Shown piece after piece: positions 47,911-59,515 of a DNA stretch of 64,000 nucleotides (position 1 is its first letter; each line of letters opens with the position of its first letter). The DNA comes from Emydura subglobosa (Eukaryota; Chordata; Testudines; Chelidae), in NCBI GenBank assembly GCA_007922225.1, contig ML679958.1, positions 55,446,838 through 55,510,837 on the forward strand, in the 5' to 3' direction. Under the pieces are notes generated by a model. It worked only from the letters and a program-made list of their open reading frames with translations. It was not told the origin of the DNA and searched no databases. The translations under genes were made by a program, and so were the position numbers.

Positions 47911-50900
47911 ACAAAATAGACTGAAGAAGAGAGACAGTCAGTTCTTGCCAGGACAGGCTGAAAAGGAGAGACAGCTCTGGAGTCCCACTGTTGGAATTCA
48001 CTGAAAGCATTATTAGCCATCATATTTCCCCAAATGGGAGAGAGAAACCAGATGAGTGAAGTCTAAGACCAGCTATTGGAAAAAACTCAGGTTTCTCAAT
48101 TTGCCATTGTACTACAGAAAGGTCTGGGCTGAACTGAGAGAGAGGATGACAAGAGTGAGCTACTAAATACTCTGGAAAGGGCTGCAAGGGCAGATAAAGC
48201 CCCATCTCAGAAAACAGGCAGATTCTTTAGTCCCACTCAGGGATTTAAAAAGTTCCACTCCCCAGAGAAATATTGCAGAAATTAGAAAGAAGAGATTCCC
48301 TCCCAAAGCAGTTTCACATGCTCCATGGCCAAGGTTGTCCCAAGAGTTTTAATGGTTACATTGGCAAACCTTATTATGGATATGGTGATGCAGAAGAGGA
48401 TTGTCACATTGGTCCAGAAACTCTGAATTGTGAATCATCCCTTCAGGGAAACTCTGGGCTAGAGAATGCTGAAAGACAGGCAGCCAAAAGAAAGGAAAGG
48501 AGAAGAAAAAGGAAAAAAAGTCAAGCGTAGAGAAAAAGAGGAAGAGAGAAAATGGCTAGTCCAGAGTCAGAAAAGAAAAACCAGAGAGTCAAGCCTAAAG
48601 TTAAAGCAAAGAAGTAAATAAAATGCCAGAAAATAAAGAAACCCAGTGCGTTAATAGAGATGTCTGGATAGGAAGTATAATAATGTTGCCAACAAGCTCA
48701 GAAATTCAGATATTATACCTGAGCTGGTTAAAGTTAACAGTTAACGTTAACTCAGTGGGCATTTTGGCCATTTGCCTGCTTTAGAATCACATTTTGATTT
48801 CTCAGATTGGCAACCTTCTCAGATTGGCGACCCTTTTTCAAAGTCAAAATTTTTCATGACCCCTTTACATTTACTATAAAAGCAGACGTTAAAAAAAAGT
48901 ATTGATGATAAGAACGATCTGCCCGGGAATTTAATTTCTGTGTGTTTGTTTCAAAAGGTTGATAGAGAATACTTGATATTGAAGAGTAAGGGTGTGCGCG
49001 GAGCAGGAGAGCAAGATTTCCTTTTCTTTAGATTGTAATACATTTTTCAGTGCTGTTGTGACTTCCTCTGCTTGCCTTTCATGACCCCCCCTCCTCCCAG
49101 GTGGAGAAAAACTCTGTTAAAGAATGAGGGCATAAGGACATCAGAAAGGATGTTCCTGTGCAAGATGTGTTTATAGGTCTCACTACAGCGGAAGAATTGC
49201 TGATTCTTCTGTGTCATTTCATAATAAAGCTCTCATCTGCTATAATCTTATGTGCCTCTCTGTGCTCCTTAATCTTGCCTGAAACACATGATAGGGAAAA
49301 TGGGTGGTGTGACATATGTGGCTAACAATGCCCAAATGCCAAGTTTGGGGAGAGATCAATAATAAAACCATACCAGCGCTGTTGCACCCCACTTACTCAC
49401 ATTTCACGCTACTATTTCCTTTGTAAAAGATCAGAGCAGAGTACAAAATACAGGAGCCTTAAAGGTACAAACTACTGTTACATATACAAAAGAGGGACAG
49501 AATTCCCAATGGATCTTTGAGCACCAAGTGGTCAGGAGTCCAGATCTCTAACTTGTTCTTCACAGGCAAGAAGATGATAATTAGGTAACTAATACAAACG
49601 GCTGCAGGAAGTTAGCTAAGAATCTCTGTAGTGAGATTTTCTAATACATTTTCTACTCCCACATATTTTCCTATGGAATGGATAGCCAAGCGCGGAGAAA
49701 TCGTGTATGGAAAATAACTAGTAGCTCACCTCATCTATCACCTTGCCAGTGCAGGATTGTTACACACAGTTGATCTTTTCCAGCTCCTTCAGTCGAATAT
49801 TTTTACTGCAGTTTTTAAAGTATCTCTCTGAAACATGAAGGATTTTGCTAAAGATGTTTCATTGAGAGATTGAAAACCTCATACACATTTTCTCCTCAGC
49901 TTGACAGCCCTTGCATACAGTATGTCCAGTCTCCTTGAAATGTCCAAAGCAATAAGACTTTCACCACTTTGCAATCCAGTGTTCAGGTAGTTCTTTTGAA
50001 AATCATCCTATTTCCTAGGCGTCCATTCTATATTTCATTACTCTGACTACTGAAAATACATCAAGTCAACAGGAGAAAGAAAGAAAAAGGGTATGTAAAG
50101 AAGTAAAAATATATGGAAAAAGAGCATACGCATGAGTTTAAAACTTGAAGAAAAAGTTAAGTTAATGAAGATAGTTTTCAGTTTAAAATGAATTATTTTT
50201 GCATTTCTTGTTCTCAATGGTTTTCTCTTCAATATTCCGAATATAAATGGTGGTGGGATTATTTAGGAGCAGAGTACATTCTAACTATAGTCTATAGTAA
50301 CCTCATTCAGCAGTGAAATTGTTGTCTTCCTCTGATCTTCAGATTATGGAGATGAGGGGATGAATGTACATCAGTAAGATTCCCTACCGAGATAGCTTTT
50401 CACTCTTTTCAGTAAGAAAAAGATCAAAGAGAAAATGGCTAATTAACATACCAAAGGAGACAAAACCCCTAGAGCTTTATCGTTGTTGCAATCCAATAAT
50501 AAACAGCCAAGTACAAAAAAGATTATTTGATAATGACACACAGAACTGAAAGCCTTTGAAATGTCAGCGTCTCAAAAAAAATATTTTTGGAGGAAAAAAA
50601 TATCCATAATTATAAAGAATAATGCTTAAGCACTGGGGAATAACTCTTCATTCCTGAGAGAGTTCCCTTGTAAAATTACTTTGCCTAAGAACAGCAGTGT
50701 GGCTTCACTTTATCTAAAAAAAAAAAAAAAAAAAAAAGCACACAAAAGGCTTCAAATTCCTTCTTGAGTAAACATTGGATTCTTTTATATATGAAAAATT
50801 AAACACAGTTGTTCTTGTTTTTTAAAAGTCAGCAGTCTCCTTTCCTCAGCTAGCTTCCAGCTCATTCCTCTAACAGAAAATGGAGAGATATGGGCATCTG

Positions 50901-51304
50901 GAAGCCCCACATCCCTTCAAGTTGGATAACCCTGTGCAATTTTAGACACTGTGGCTAGTTTTATAATGGCAGAGGCAAAAGGCTAGAATCTAGGGATCTA
51001 GAATCTAGGGATAGAAACAATAAAAAGCTCTTTTCTGGGAAAATCAAATTGCTCAGACACTATTGGTATAGATTAGATACATATTTACCTCTAGGTTACC
51101 TGTTCAAATCCAGCTTATGCTGATGGGGATGTAGGCATCATTGCCAATAGATGACTGCCCAGTAACCAAGGGATGTTATTTGATTATCTCAGCCCACTTC
51201 CTATTAGATAGGTTCCCATGTCAGTCGAAACCTGCAAACCGAGACCAACAGTTGATCTAACTGGCATCAGTTTGAATGGACATGGGGAGCTTGCCTTTCA
51301 TCTC
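47911..51304. other. No gene; unassigned
   Basis: AT-rich. Small features: a 17-bp tandem TTCTCAGATTGGC(A/G)ACC at about 48799-48833, a 22-base poly(A) at 50716-50737, and a duplicated CTAGAATCTAGGGAT at 50983-51012. An ORF at 48273-48530 ends in a Lys/Arg-rich stretch but shows no domain. Confidence 0.4.
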
Positions 51305-52085
51305 ATTATGGCCTAGTAGTTAAGGCAGAGAACTCGTGAGAACTGGGTTCTATTCCTGGTTCTGCTGATGAGTGACCTTAGGCAAGACACTTCATAGATT
51401 CCAAGGCCAGAATGGACCACTGTGATTTTTCTAGTCTGATGTCCTGCATAATGCAGTCCACAGATCTTCCTCAAAACAATTCCTATTTCAGCTAAAGTAC
51501 ATTTTTTTAGAAAAAAAAAATCCAGCCCTGATTTAAAAATTGCCAGTAAGGGGCAATCCACCACCGCCCTTGGTAAATTGTTCCAAATAGTAATTATCTT
51601 CACTGTTAAAAATGTACACCTTATTTTCAGCCTGAATTTGTCAAGTTTCAACTTCTAGCTACTGGATCTTGTTACACCTTCCCCTGCTAGCCGGAAAAGC
51701 CCATTATTAAATATTTGTTCCCAGTGTAGATCCTTATAAACTGAGCTCATTATTCCTTAACCTCCTCTTTTTAAAGCTAAATAGATTGAGCTTCTTGAGT
51801 CCATCATTATAAAGGTAGGTTTTCCAGTTTCTTAATCATTCTTGTGGCTCTTCTCTGACCTCTACCAATTTATCAACATCTTTCTTGAATTGTGAGCACC
51901 AGAACTGGGCACAGTATCCCAGCAGTGGTCACACCAGTGCCAAATTCAGAGGTAATATTCCTACTCTTACCTCCCTCTGCCTTAGTTTCCCCATCTGAAA
52001 AATAGGAATAATGATACTGAACTCCTTTGTAAAATATTTTGGGATCTAGTGATAAAAATGCTATATGAGAGCTAGGTATTATCTC
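51305..52085 (+). repeat. MIR-like SINE split by a CR1
   Basis: The 5' part is at 51305-51395 (GGCCTAGTAGTTAAGGCAGA, GAACTGGGTTCTATTCCTGG, TGACCTTAGGCAAGACACTT) and the 3' part at 51966-52085 (GCCTTAGTTTCCCCATCTGA, AATAGGAATAATGATACTG). The pieces are in order and on the same strand with a CR1 between them. Confidence 0.75.
51396..51965 (-). mobile_element. CR1 fragment nested in the MIR
   Basis: Antisense CR1 tail and C-terminus: CATAGATTCCAAGGCCAGAA, GGTAAATTGTTCCAAATAGT, CCAGAACTGGGCACAGTATC. From a different CR1 subfamily than the TTCTATGATTCT copies. Confidence 0.75.
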
Positions 52086-52855
52086 AGAGGAGTTCTCCTT
52101 TGATTGGGGCTGTGGGTATTGTGGGGAAACCTGCACTTCTTTTGCTTATGCTCTATCTGTCCTCTGAATAAAAAGAAGATTTCAGTGTCCATATTGGTCA
52201 CTGCATTTAAAAATTATATCCTTCTCCATATCACAGCCCATAAATACACTCTCCATATTTCAAATTAGACGTTTAAGTACATAGCTACACAATGGAAGCA
52301 TGAAGGCATCACAAATCCCCTCCAATCCTGGTAATGTATAGAAGTTGTAATGCACTCATGTTCCCGTTTATAAATATAGCAACAGAGACAGAGGGTATGT
52401 CTACAATGCAGAGTGAAGTCGATTTATTTTAAATCGACTTTCACCCGCTGAATTTTAGAAGTCACAGGAGCGTGATCATACCATGCTCATTGCATCACGG
52501 GATTGCGTCATCACTAGCCGCACTTGGGTTGACAATCAATGTAGTGCACCATGGGTAGCTATCCCACAGTGTAACTACCCGCAGAGGCTTTTGGGAAGGT
52601 TGTCATCCTCCCATGATGCAACTTCATCCCTCCCCCTCCCTTCTTATCCTAAACAAACAGACTAACACTTTTTCATGCCATTTTTCTAAACTCTTCAGTC
52701 TCTGCTGCACACACGCCACTGCTGGAGAGGAATGGAGCCCGCTCAGCTCTGCACTATCATTGTGAGCATCACAAACACTTCACATCACAAACACAAACAT
52801 CTTTTCCTGCAGTATTTTCAAGGGTGAGACAGGAGCCACAGTGCGGAAAATTGTG

Positions 52856-53462
52856 ATGTTACTCAAGATGCCCTGCTACAAGCCATAGAACGGAACAATT
52901 CCCGTTTGCTGCTGGCTGTCACGCACCATCTGCAGTCAGTGGAGCGCTGCTTCTGGTCCCGGGAAACAAGCAGTGACTGGTGGGATCGCATCGTTATGAA
53001 GGTGTGGGATGATGAGCAGTCACTGCAGAACTTCCGTATGTGAAAGGCCACTTTTTTTTAACTTTGCGCAGAGCTATCCCCATCCCTGAAACACATGAAC
53101 GCTCACTTGAGACCAGCTCTGACAGTGGAGAAGCAAATGGCCATCGCTCTGTGGAAGCTAGCAACGCCAGACTGCTACCGATCAGTGGGAATCAATTTGG
53201 AGTCAGTAAATCCGCCGTGGGAGTTGGTGTAATACAAGTTTGCCGGCCATTAACAGACTTTTGCTAAGAAAGACAGTGACTTTGGGAAACATGCAGGACA
53301 TAATGGATGGGTTTTCCACAATGGGGTTCCCAAACTGTGGGCAGGTGATAGATGGCACACATAGCCCTGTCTTAGCACCAGACACCTAGCCAGTGGAGGG
53401 AAAGGAAGTTATTTCAACATTTTGCATGCATTGTAATGGGGTTGTGAAGGGACAAAGAGCAA
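52856..53462 (+). pseudogene. Harbinger transposase remnant (HARBI1-like)
   Basis: Frame-broken plus-strand reading: DALLQAIERNNSRLLLAVTH, SVERCFWSRETSSDWWDRIV, VWDDEQSLQNFRM, then after a stop LRPALTVEKQMAIALWKLAT, PDCYRSVG, and VIDGTH with the first catalytic Asp of the DDE_4 nuclease (about 53346-53363). Sequence after about 53460 does not continue into the other catalytic residues, so the nuclease domain is deleted. It cannot encode an active transposase. Confidence 0.8.
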
Positions 53463-53605
53463 AGTTTCAATGTGCAAACAGCAAACAAAACAGTCCCGTT
53501 TCTTAAAGAGGCCGGCGCCTCTTTCTGATCCCCTCACCCAACGTGGACTGGAGCACATATTGCACCCTGCTCAACCTCCTCCTAGATTGCTTGACGGTGG
53601 GGCGG

Positions 53606-53961
53606 CTAGGAAAGAGTTTTGCAGGGAAAGCTTTGCAGGGGATGCAGAGGGAGACTATCCTGCCACTGCTCTTCTTGAAGCTCAACCAAACGCCTCAACA
53701 TGGCCGACTGCTCCCTCATTATGTGCAGCATCTCATCCTGCATTGCATGCTCACGTTCTTGGGCTGCCTTCTTGTTCTCCATGCCCATGTTCATCTTCTC
53801 TGATAATGAAATCCTCCAGGCTCTTAGCTCTGTGTCAGCAGCCATGGAGGTGTTCATTATCTCCGTGAACATGTCATCCCGAGTTGGTTTTTTTTGCCTT
53901 CTAATCTGCAACAGGCGGTCAGCGGGAGTAGTAGATGCTGAGCTGAAGGCCGCGCTGTCCA
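53606..53961 (-). CDS. Harbinger Myb-like gene, exon B (coiled-coil C-terminus)
   Basis: Acceptor TTTGCTTGCCTTTCAG then TGGACAGC. The first two bases complete the split codon of exon A, giving one open frame across the junction. The peptide has an RRQKKPTRDDMFTEIM segment and a long charged helix (RAWRISLSEKMNMGMENKKA, MLHIMREQSAMLRRLVELQE) fitting the oligomerising C-terminus of these accessory proteins, which help target the transposase. Open to the stop at 53606. Confidence 0.6.
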
Positions 53962-54892
53962 CTGAAAGGCAAGCAAAGCACAAGGTATCTATTGTTAGCT
54001 GACCCCATGGACAGAAAGCAATGTTAGAATGTAAAAATAACTCCCCTTTATATTCCCAAGGCAACGGCAGACCTGCATACCTATCTCTACCTATTGCGGG
54101 GCTCATCGTGCCATTCCAGCCATGGTAAGTAAGGGGCTGATGCATCCATTTCAGGGAAATCCTAGTAGTTTATCCTGCATAAGTCCATAGTTCCCCAACC
54201 AGCAGGATTGTTGCACCCCCTGACCCTCCAAAAATTGTTTTTTGAAAAGGCGGTACAGAGGGTGTGTGGAGGGGTAGTGAAATTCCCCCGGGCAAAACCA
54301 TATGTGGGCACCCATCTCGCGACCCCTCAGACTCATCACAATCACATGCTATCTCGTAACTTGCAGTTTATGTACCCCAAACAACCTCCCATTGCAGAGA
54401 AGAAGAAAAAACAAACCGATTGTATGAAGTGGGTACTGCAAATTTGCAGCATCTTTCCTAGGTGACCATGAGTGATAGACCAGGAGTCTATTGAGGGTAA
54501 CAGAGGTGGAAAGGGAAGATTTACTGCAAGCATCTGGGTACAGGCCTGTCTCTTATGCTGCTATGCTGTGTTCCACGATGATGCCTGCACAATTAATAAG
54601 AGAGTGGCAGGGGAAAGTGTCCTATCATGGTGGAAGAAATAAGGCTGCTCTACCCAGAAATCTTCTGCAAAGGATCACAAAGTACCTAAATTAAAGTTTC
54701 CTAGAGATATCCATGGAGGATTCTCAGAGCATTCCTGGGCACATAAACATTCTTTTCCAGGGGGAACCCCTTGCTTAGGTGAACTAAAAACAAGGAAGCC
54801 ATCCCCACCACCATACTCATTTTTTCCCTGCTATGACAAGAAGCTGGACTGGGGAGATAACCACAGAAATGAGATTTGCAGTACATACTCAC

Positions 54893-55420
54893 CAGATGTG
54901 CCTTCTGCTGCATCTTGGTCAGTCACACTGTCTTGCATCCGACTGGGCTGTTCCGGGGTTACAAACAGCTCCTGGCTTTGGATGGATTCCCCAGTCGCCT
55001 GGCCTCTGTCCTCCTCCTCCTCATCCACAGAGTCCTCCTCATTCATCCTGGATTCCCCTGAGGTATCTCTGCTGTGTGGCAGTACACTGGTGGAGTCACT
55101 GCCAAGAATCACGTGCAGCTCCTCATAAAAGTGACATTTCTTTGTTGACGAGCCAAAATGACTGTTTGCCTCCCAAGTTTTCTGATACGCCTGCCTCAGC
55201 TCTTTGATTTTAACGCAGCACTGCTGCACTTCCCTCCCATGCCCCTTTTACAACATGCCACACGATATCTTTTCATAAATATCTAAATTCCTTTTGCTGG
55301 CTCAGAGCTGAGCCAGAACAGACTCTTCACCCCACTGAGATCCAAGACCTCAGGTCGACTCCAGGCTGGAGCATGTTTGGGGCATGCAGTCTCTATGATC
55401 AGTTCTGCTGGCAGCTCTCT
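54893..55420 (-). pseudogene. Harbinger Myb/SANT-like gene, exon A
   Basis: The minus strand encodes a trihelix-type Myb/SANT DNA-binding segment (APAWSRPEVLDL near 55370; VQQCCVKIKELRQAYQKTWE from 55229) followed by an acidic linker (NEEDSVDEEEEDRGQATGES). The central helix region between the two pieces is broken by stops and a frameshift (about 55230-55290). It ends at ATCTG before GTGAGTAT, a good donor, in the phase of exon B. Confidence 0.65.
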
Positions 55421-55783
55421 CCACACTGACAAAACAGGAAATGGGAATTCAAAATTTCCCGGGGCTTGAGTGGAGGGGCTGTTTCCTGTGTACATGGCCG
55501 TAGTGTGGCAGAGTGCAAATGTGCAGTGCGGTCACAGCAGAGTATTGTGGGATAACTCACGGGAGGCCAACTACATCAAATTATTCTGCACTCAGCCTAC
55601 ACTGCTGCTCATTCGACCCAAACAATTTGATTTCAGCTCTACGCCACTTGCAGAGGTGGTCTTATTACGTCAGATTTTCCCGTGATTTAAGTCAATGGAG
55701 CTGACCAACCAGTGAAGGCGCATACATTATGTAGTCGATGAAGCCGCATTCCCTCGACCTACCTTCACAGTGTAGACCAGGCC

Positions 55784-56320
55784 AGGCTGCCTGTGAATAG
55801 AGGAAGAGCTTCAGGCAAAGAGCCCAATTCTCGGATCCTCTCTAGCTGTTTTATGCCACTCCACTGGCATAAAGGAGGTGGAAAGCCTGAGCAGCCAGTG
55901 TCTCATGATTCTGCTTGTAGAAATAGAATCCCTACGTGTCAGTGTAGACTAGAGGCTCTATGACACACATCTCTAGATCCGAACATAGAGGGCATTTCTG
56001 GAAGAAAGGGTGCTGGCCAGGACATTTCTACTCGAATAGTTCTTTGGCGACAAGGGCAGCCAGGTCTAACTTAGATCATCCCTAAAGATGCTCTAAATTA
56101 TACCAGCCAGGCTCAGGAGTGGGAAAAAATGCAAAGTTGGCTTACAGTCTCTTCTCCTTCTCTTCCAATGCGCACCTCAGCTGCACCAAGCATATCTTTA
56201 GCTCTTGTATGCTAATGTTAACCCCTATGTTAGTATGTGTAGCAATAGTTTCCCACTAGAAAGACATAATTATGTCCCATAAAACTGAGCAGTGCTGGGG
56301 AGGTGGCAGTAAATGCAATG
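55784..56320. other. No gene; unassigned
   Basis: No feature recognised. Confidence 0.35.
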
Positions 56321-56329
56321 CTGGTGTAG

Positions 56330-56552
56330 CCACGTTATGCCCACGGGAGAGAGCTCTCCCATCGAAATAATAAAACCAGCTCAATGTGTGGTGGTAGCTA
56401 TGTCAGTGGGACAGCGTCTCCCATTGACATAGTGCTGTGCACATGAGCACTTATGTCGGCAAAACTTATGTTGCTCAGGAGGGTGTTTTTTTCACACCCT
56501 TGAGCTACAAAAGTTTTGCCACCATACGTGCTAGTGTAGACATGGCATAAGT
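56330..56552. mobile_element. Foldback hAT MITE, truncated
   Basis: Central palindrome GAGGGTGTTTTTTTCACACCC (56478-56499) with arms ACTTATGTCGGCAAAACTTATG and AAAAGTTTTGCCACCATACG, ending CTAGTGTAGACATGGC. Same family as the insert at 42733-42938. The left end looks incomplete. Confidence 0.7.
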
Positions 56553-58130
56553 CACAGGGACAAGAAAAAGGCGGACTGGCCTTTCTTACAGCCCACAGTC
56601 AAATGTTTCCTTTCAAAACAGCTCAGTGAAGATGTGATCATTTCTCCAAAAGGAAGACTATGAAAAAATGTGGAGAATCCAAAGTTTGGATTCCTAACCC
56701 TCAACTCAGGCCATCAAAATTAACTTGCAACTATGGATTTCTTCCATGCATGATGTCTTGTATCTATTGTGAGCATGCATTTGCACTTTATGTTTTCTGT
56801 TCTTTGCTCTTCCAGAGTAAGTCTTTTTAGATATGAAACAGTGAAGATTAAAAAAAAATCCCACTCTGCCTACTATTCTTATTCTTCATGTACAAGCCAC
56901 GAAAGATGCTCACAGAACAGCAAATGTTCTTAATGATATTAAACTGAGTGTCCTGATTCAATCAAAAGGTCACATTTAGAAGTACTTTTGCTAAAATGGG
57001 TAAAATTGTATATTGTAAATCATAAGAATTATTATGCCATGCTGACTCCTTGGCAAGCCACCAAAATGTACAAGCCTTCCAACAAATCAATATAAAAGGC
57101 ATTTTACAAAGCATAGCATTTGCTTTATCTCTCTGCAAGACAGTTTTATGTCTCCTTTACCTCTTCAATGTAAAACCATTACAGAATGTAGTAGCATTGT
57201 GTGGGGTTTGTCTTGTCTGACCATTCTCACATGTTTCACTAAATGGAATCCTTTCCTCGCTCGTTAATTAATGTTTCTGGGGCACACTGCAAAGAAAACT
57301 GAGACACGTTCTTGTGGATTGTTAAATGAATTCACTTCAATTGTGTTTGCATCTCTATTGTGTTTGCTTTCTCTGCTTATTTTAGTGAACACGTTTCCTG
57401 GTGTCTCTGCCGCCCCCCCCCCCCCCCCCCCCCTAAATGTAGAAATAATTAATTATGTAAATATTGGAAAATAATCACGGGAAGCCAATTTGGGATTCAA
57501 GTGTGATATTGGTACTGGAAACCCAGTTCAAAGAGTTATGTAAATCCAGTCATGGAATGGATACATGCCATGTTACTTATAAGGTCAATCAACATAGTTC
57601 ACATAGCTGAATAAATACTCACAAAGAGCTACTGATGAGCAAGCTGCTGATGAAGAATTATTTGAATTAATTAATTGGGACCAGGTTTTACCACTCTTAC
57701 ATACACAGAGGAATAGTTTACTCCACAGAGAGTTGGACTCACTTCAATACAAGTAAGGCATGAAAGAATCTGACTCTCGATGAATGATTTTGAATAATGA
57801 ATGAATTTCTTGATGAATGATTTTGAATAATGAATAAATTTTTAAAATACTGCAATCTTTTCATGGAAAATTTATCAGCAGAAAAAGAGGCAAAACTTGT
57901 CAAATGCATTATTTTCAATTGATTAATTATTCAGCCCTCTGTAATAACAATTGTGCACTTGAAACCATCCGTAGCCCCGCAATCCATCCACTTTGGCCAC
58001 ATGAGTTTTTGAATGATTCTCTGAAGTAAAATTCATTATGTCACAGTATTCTGACATTAGGAAAGATATGAAATGAGAAGTATAGGCAATGCAAATGAGA
58101 AGCATATGTTGCATAAAGGGAACATGAACA
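56553..58130. other. No gene; AT-rich unassigned
   Basis: Contains a 21-base poly(C) (57413-57433) and a 33-bp tandem duplication (57779-57843). No coding pattern. Confidence 0.4.
57413..57433. repeat. Poly(C) run of 21
   Basis: Twenty-one consecutive C after GCCG. True length is uncertain because such runs are error-prone in assemblies. Confidence 0.9.
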
Positions 58131-58506
58131 CGAAGGACTTGTCTACATGGTGCATTAGTCCACACCAGAGGAGTGTAAATCCTTGTGCCCAGTAGCACAT
58201 CATGCACTAAGGGTATGTCTACACAGCCCCGCAGCAGCAAGCCTCCCAGCCTGGGTCAACAGACTTGGGCTTCTGGAGCTCGTGCTAGTGCTCTAAAAAT
58301 AGCTCTGTAGCCAGTACTTTGGAGTTGCAGCTCTGGCAGGCCCTTAGGGTCTGAAGCCTAGAGAGAGAGAGTTGGAACTACATTAACGTGCACTAGGAAA
58401 CTTTTAGTGCATTCCGGCAGGGTCCACATGGGCCTGTTAGTGCCCTATACATTAGTGTGCTGTCCTCTGGTGCTGACTAATGCGCTATGTAGACAAGGCC
58501 TTCAGA
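58131..58506. mobile_element. Foldback hAT MITE interrupted by another MITE
   Basis: Left arm GACTTGTCTACATGGTGCAT, TAGTCCACACCAGAGG and right arm CCTCTGGTGCTGACTAATGC, GCTATGTAGACAAGGCC are inverted copies. Between them, 58206-58372 starts GGGTATGTCTACACAGCC and resembles part of the other MITE family (GCCTGGGTCAACAGACTTGG, CTCTAAAAATAGC). Confidence 0.7.
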
Positions 58507-58689
58507 CTAGTCAATAATGGTTAATTATATATAGTTAGGATCCTCATTCAGTTAGAGAAAGCATTTTCCCTTCACTCATAGACAATTACAATCTTTCTAC
58601 AACAATGCAAAAGCAGAGGACACATGTTTTTGAGGGTCTCTCCAGTGCTGATGGTCACTCAAATTTGTTCTAAGTAAAAATTACACACA

Positions 58690-59340
58690 TTTTGAGGATC
58701 AAATACTCAAAAATTAGGAAATGGCAGAATTAAGGTTGCCTGTGCAATGTTGATCTGCCCCCTGATGCAAATGCATTATGATGTAGTCCTTAATTACATG
58801 ACCACATTCTATTTATCCCACAGGAACTCTATTTCATTCACTGCACAGAATGGACTTGCTCTGGGGACGAATTGTTATCTGTAGGCCTTGCCTCATTTGT
58901 TGCAGAGTTGGAAGGTGTGTAGTGAATGAGGCATGGGACTTCAGGAAGTGAAAGGAAGGCCTCATGGGTAAGGCAATTGCCCTGCAGAACTGGCTTGTAG
59001 GAGCTAGGAGAGGCTCAAGCATCCTCAGCTGTTTAGATCAAGCAAATCCTTATTAAGCAATTGCAAACTGTGATTTTTCAAAGGCTTATAACTTGGCTAA
59101 ACTTGAGCAGATTTTCACAGCGATAACAAAAGGCACATCCCTGACACAAAGGCCACCCGCTGACAAATTTCAAATCCCTGCTTCAGAGCATTAGGTGCTA
59201 TATCTACTAAAAAAAAAAAAAAAAAAAAAGGTTAACTGATTTTTTAATTTAAGCAAAACAATCTAATTTTTCCTAGCCTTATATTTGGAAACAGCTGAAC
59301 CATTTTGGCAGAAATTTTCCAAAATACTTTACCCTGAGGC
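58690..59340 (+). repeat. Unclassified dispersed repeat, copy 3 (longest)
   Basis: The left part matches 39835-40110 (CATTCACTGCACAGAATGG, CCTCATTTGTTGCAGAGTTG) and the right part matches the inverted copy at 1380-1860 (AACTTGGCTAAACTTGAGCA, AAAAGGCACATCCCTGACAC, GGCAGAAATTTTCCAAAATA). This copy links the other two into one family of at least 650 bp, with a 23-base poly(A) at 59207-59229. No ORF or inverted ends. Confidence 0.65.
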
Positions 59341-59515
59341 AGACAACTTAGTGCCTCACAAACACTAAGGTATTTATCCTCACAACACCCCCATGAGGTG
59401 GTTAAATACTACTATCCCCATGTCACACATAAGGAACTGAGGTACAGAGTGAACTAAGCGACTCAGCCCAGGTCACACAGGAAGTCTGTGGCAGAACCTA
59501 TGCCTCCCAAGTGGA
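59341..59515 (-). repeat. MIR-like SINE
   Basis: Minus-strand blocks: GTATTTATCCTCACAACACC, CCCATGAGGTGG, AGGAACTGAGGTACAGAG, CCCAGGTCACACAGGAAGTC. Confidence 0.75.

Larger units (their letters stand above)
52393..55783. mobile_element. Harbinger-type DNA transposon (two-gene)
   Basis: Left end GGGTATGTCTACAATG and right end reverse complement GGCCTGGTCTACACTG form imperfect inverted ends; subterminal CCATGGGTAGCTATCCCACAG (52550) has a partner TATTGTGGGATAACTCACG (55544). Inside are a plus-strand Harbinger transposase remnant and a minus-strand Myb/SANT-like gene, the two genes typical of this superfamily. I could not confirm a 3-bp target duplication. Confidence 0.75.

Noticed and set aside
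48273..48530. 85-codon ORF with Lys/Arg-rich end
   Set aside because: No domain, conserved motif, splice context or codon bias; the basic end reflects an A/G-rich stretch.
54833..55207. Plus-strand ORFs opposite the Myb-like exon
   Set aside because: Antisense shadows of the acidic linker (poly-Ser/Pro).
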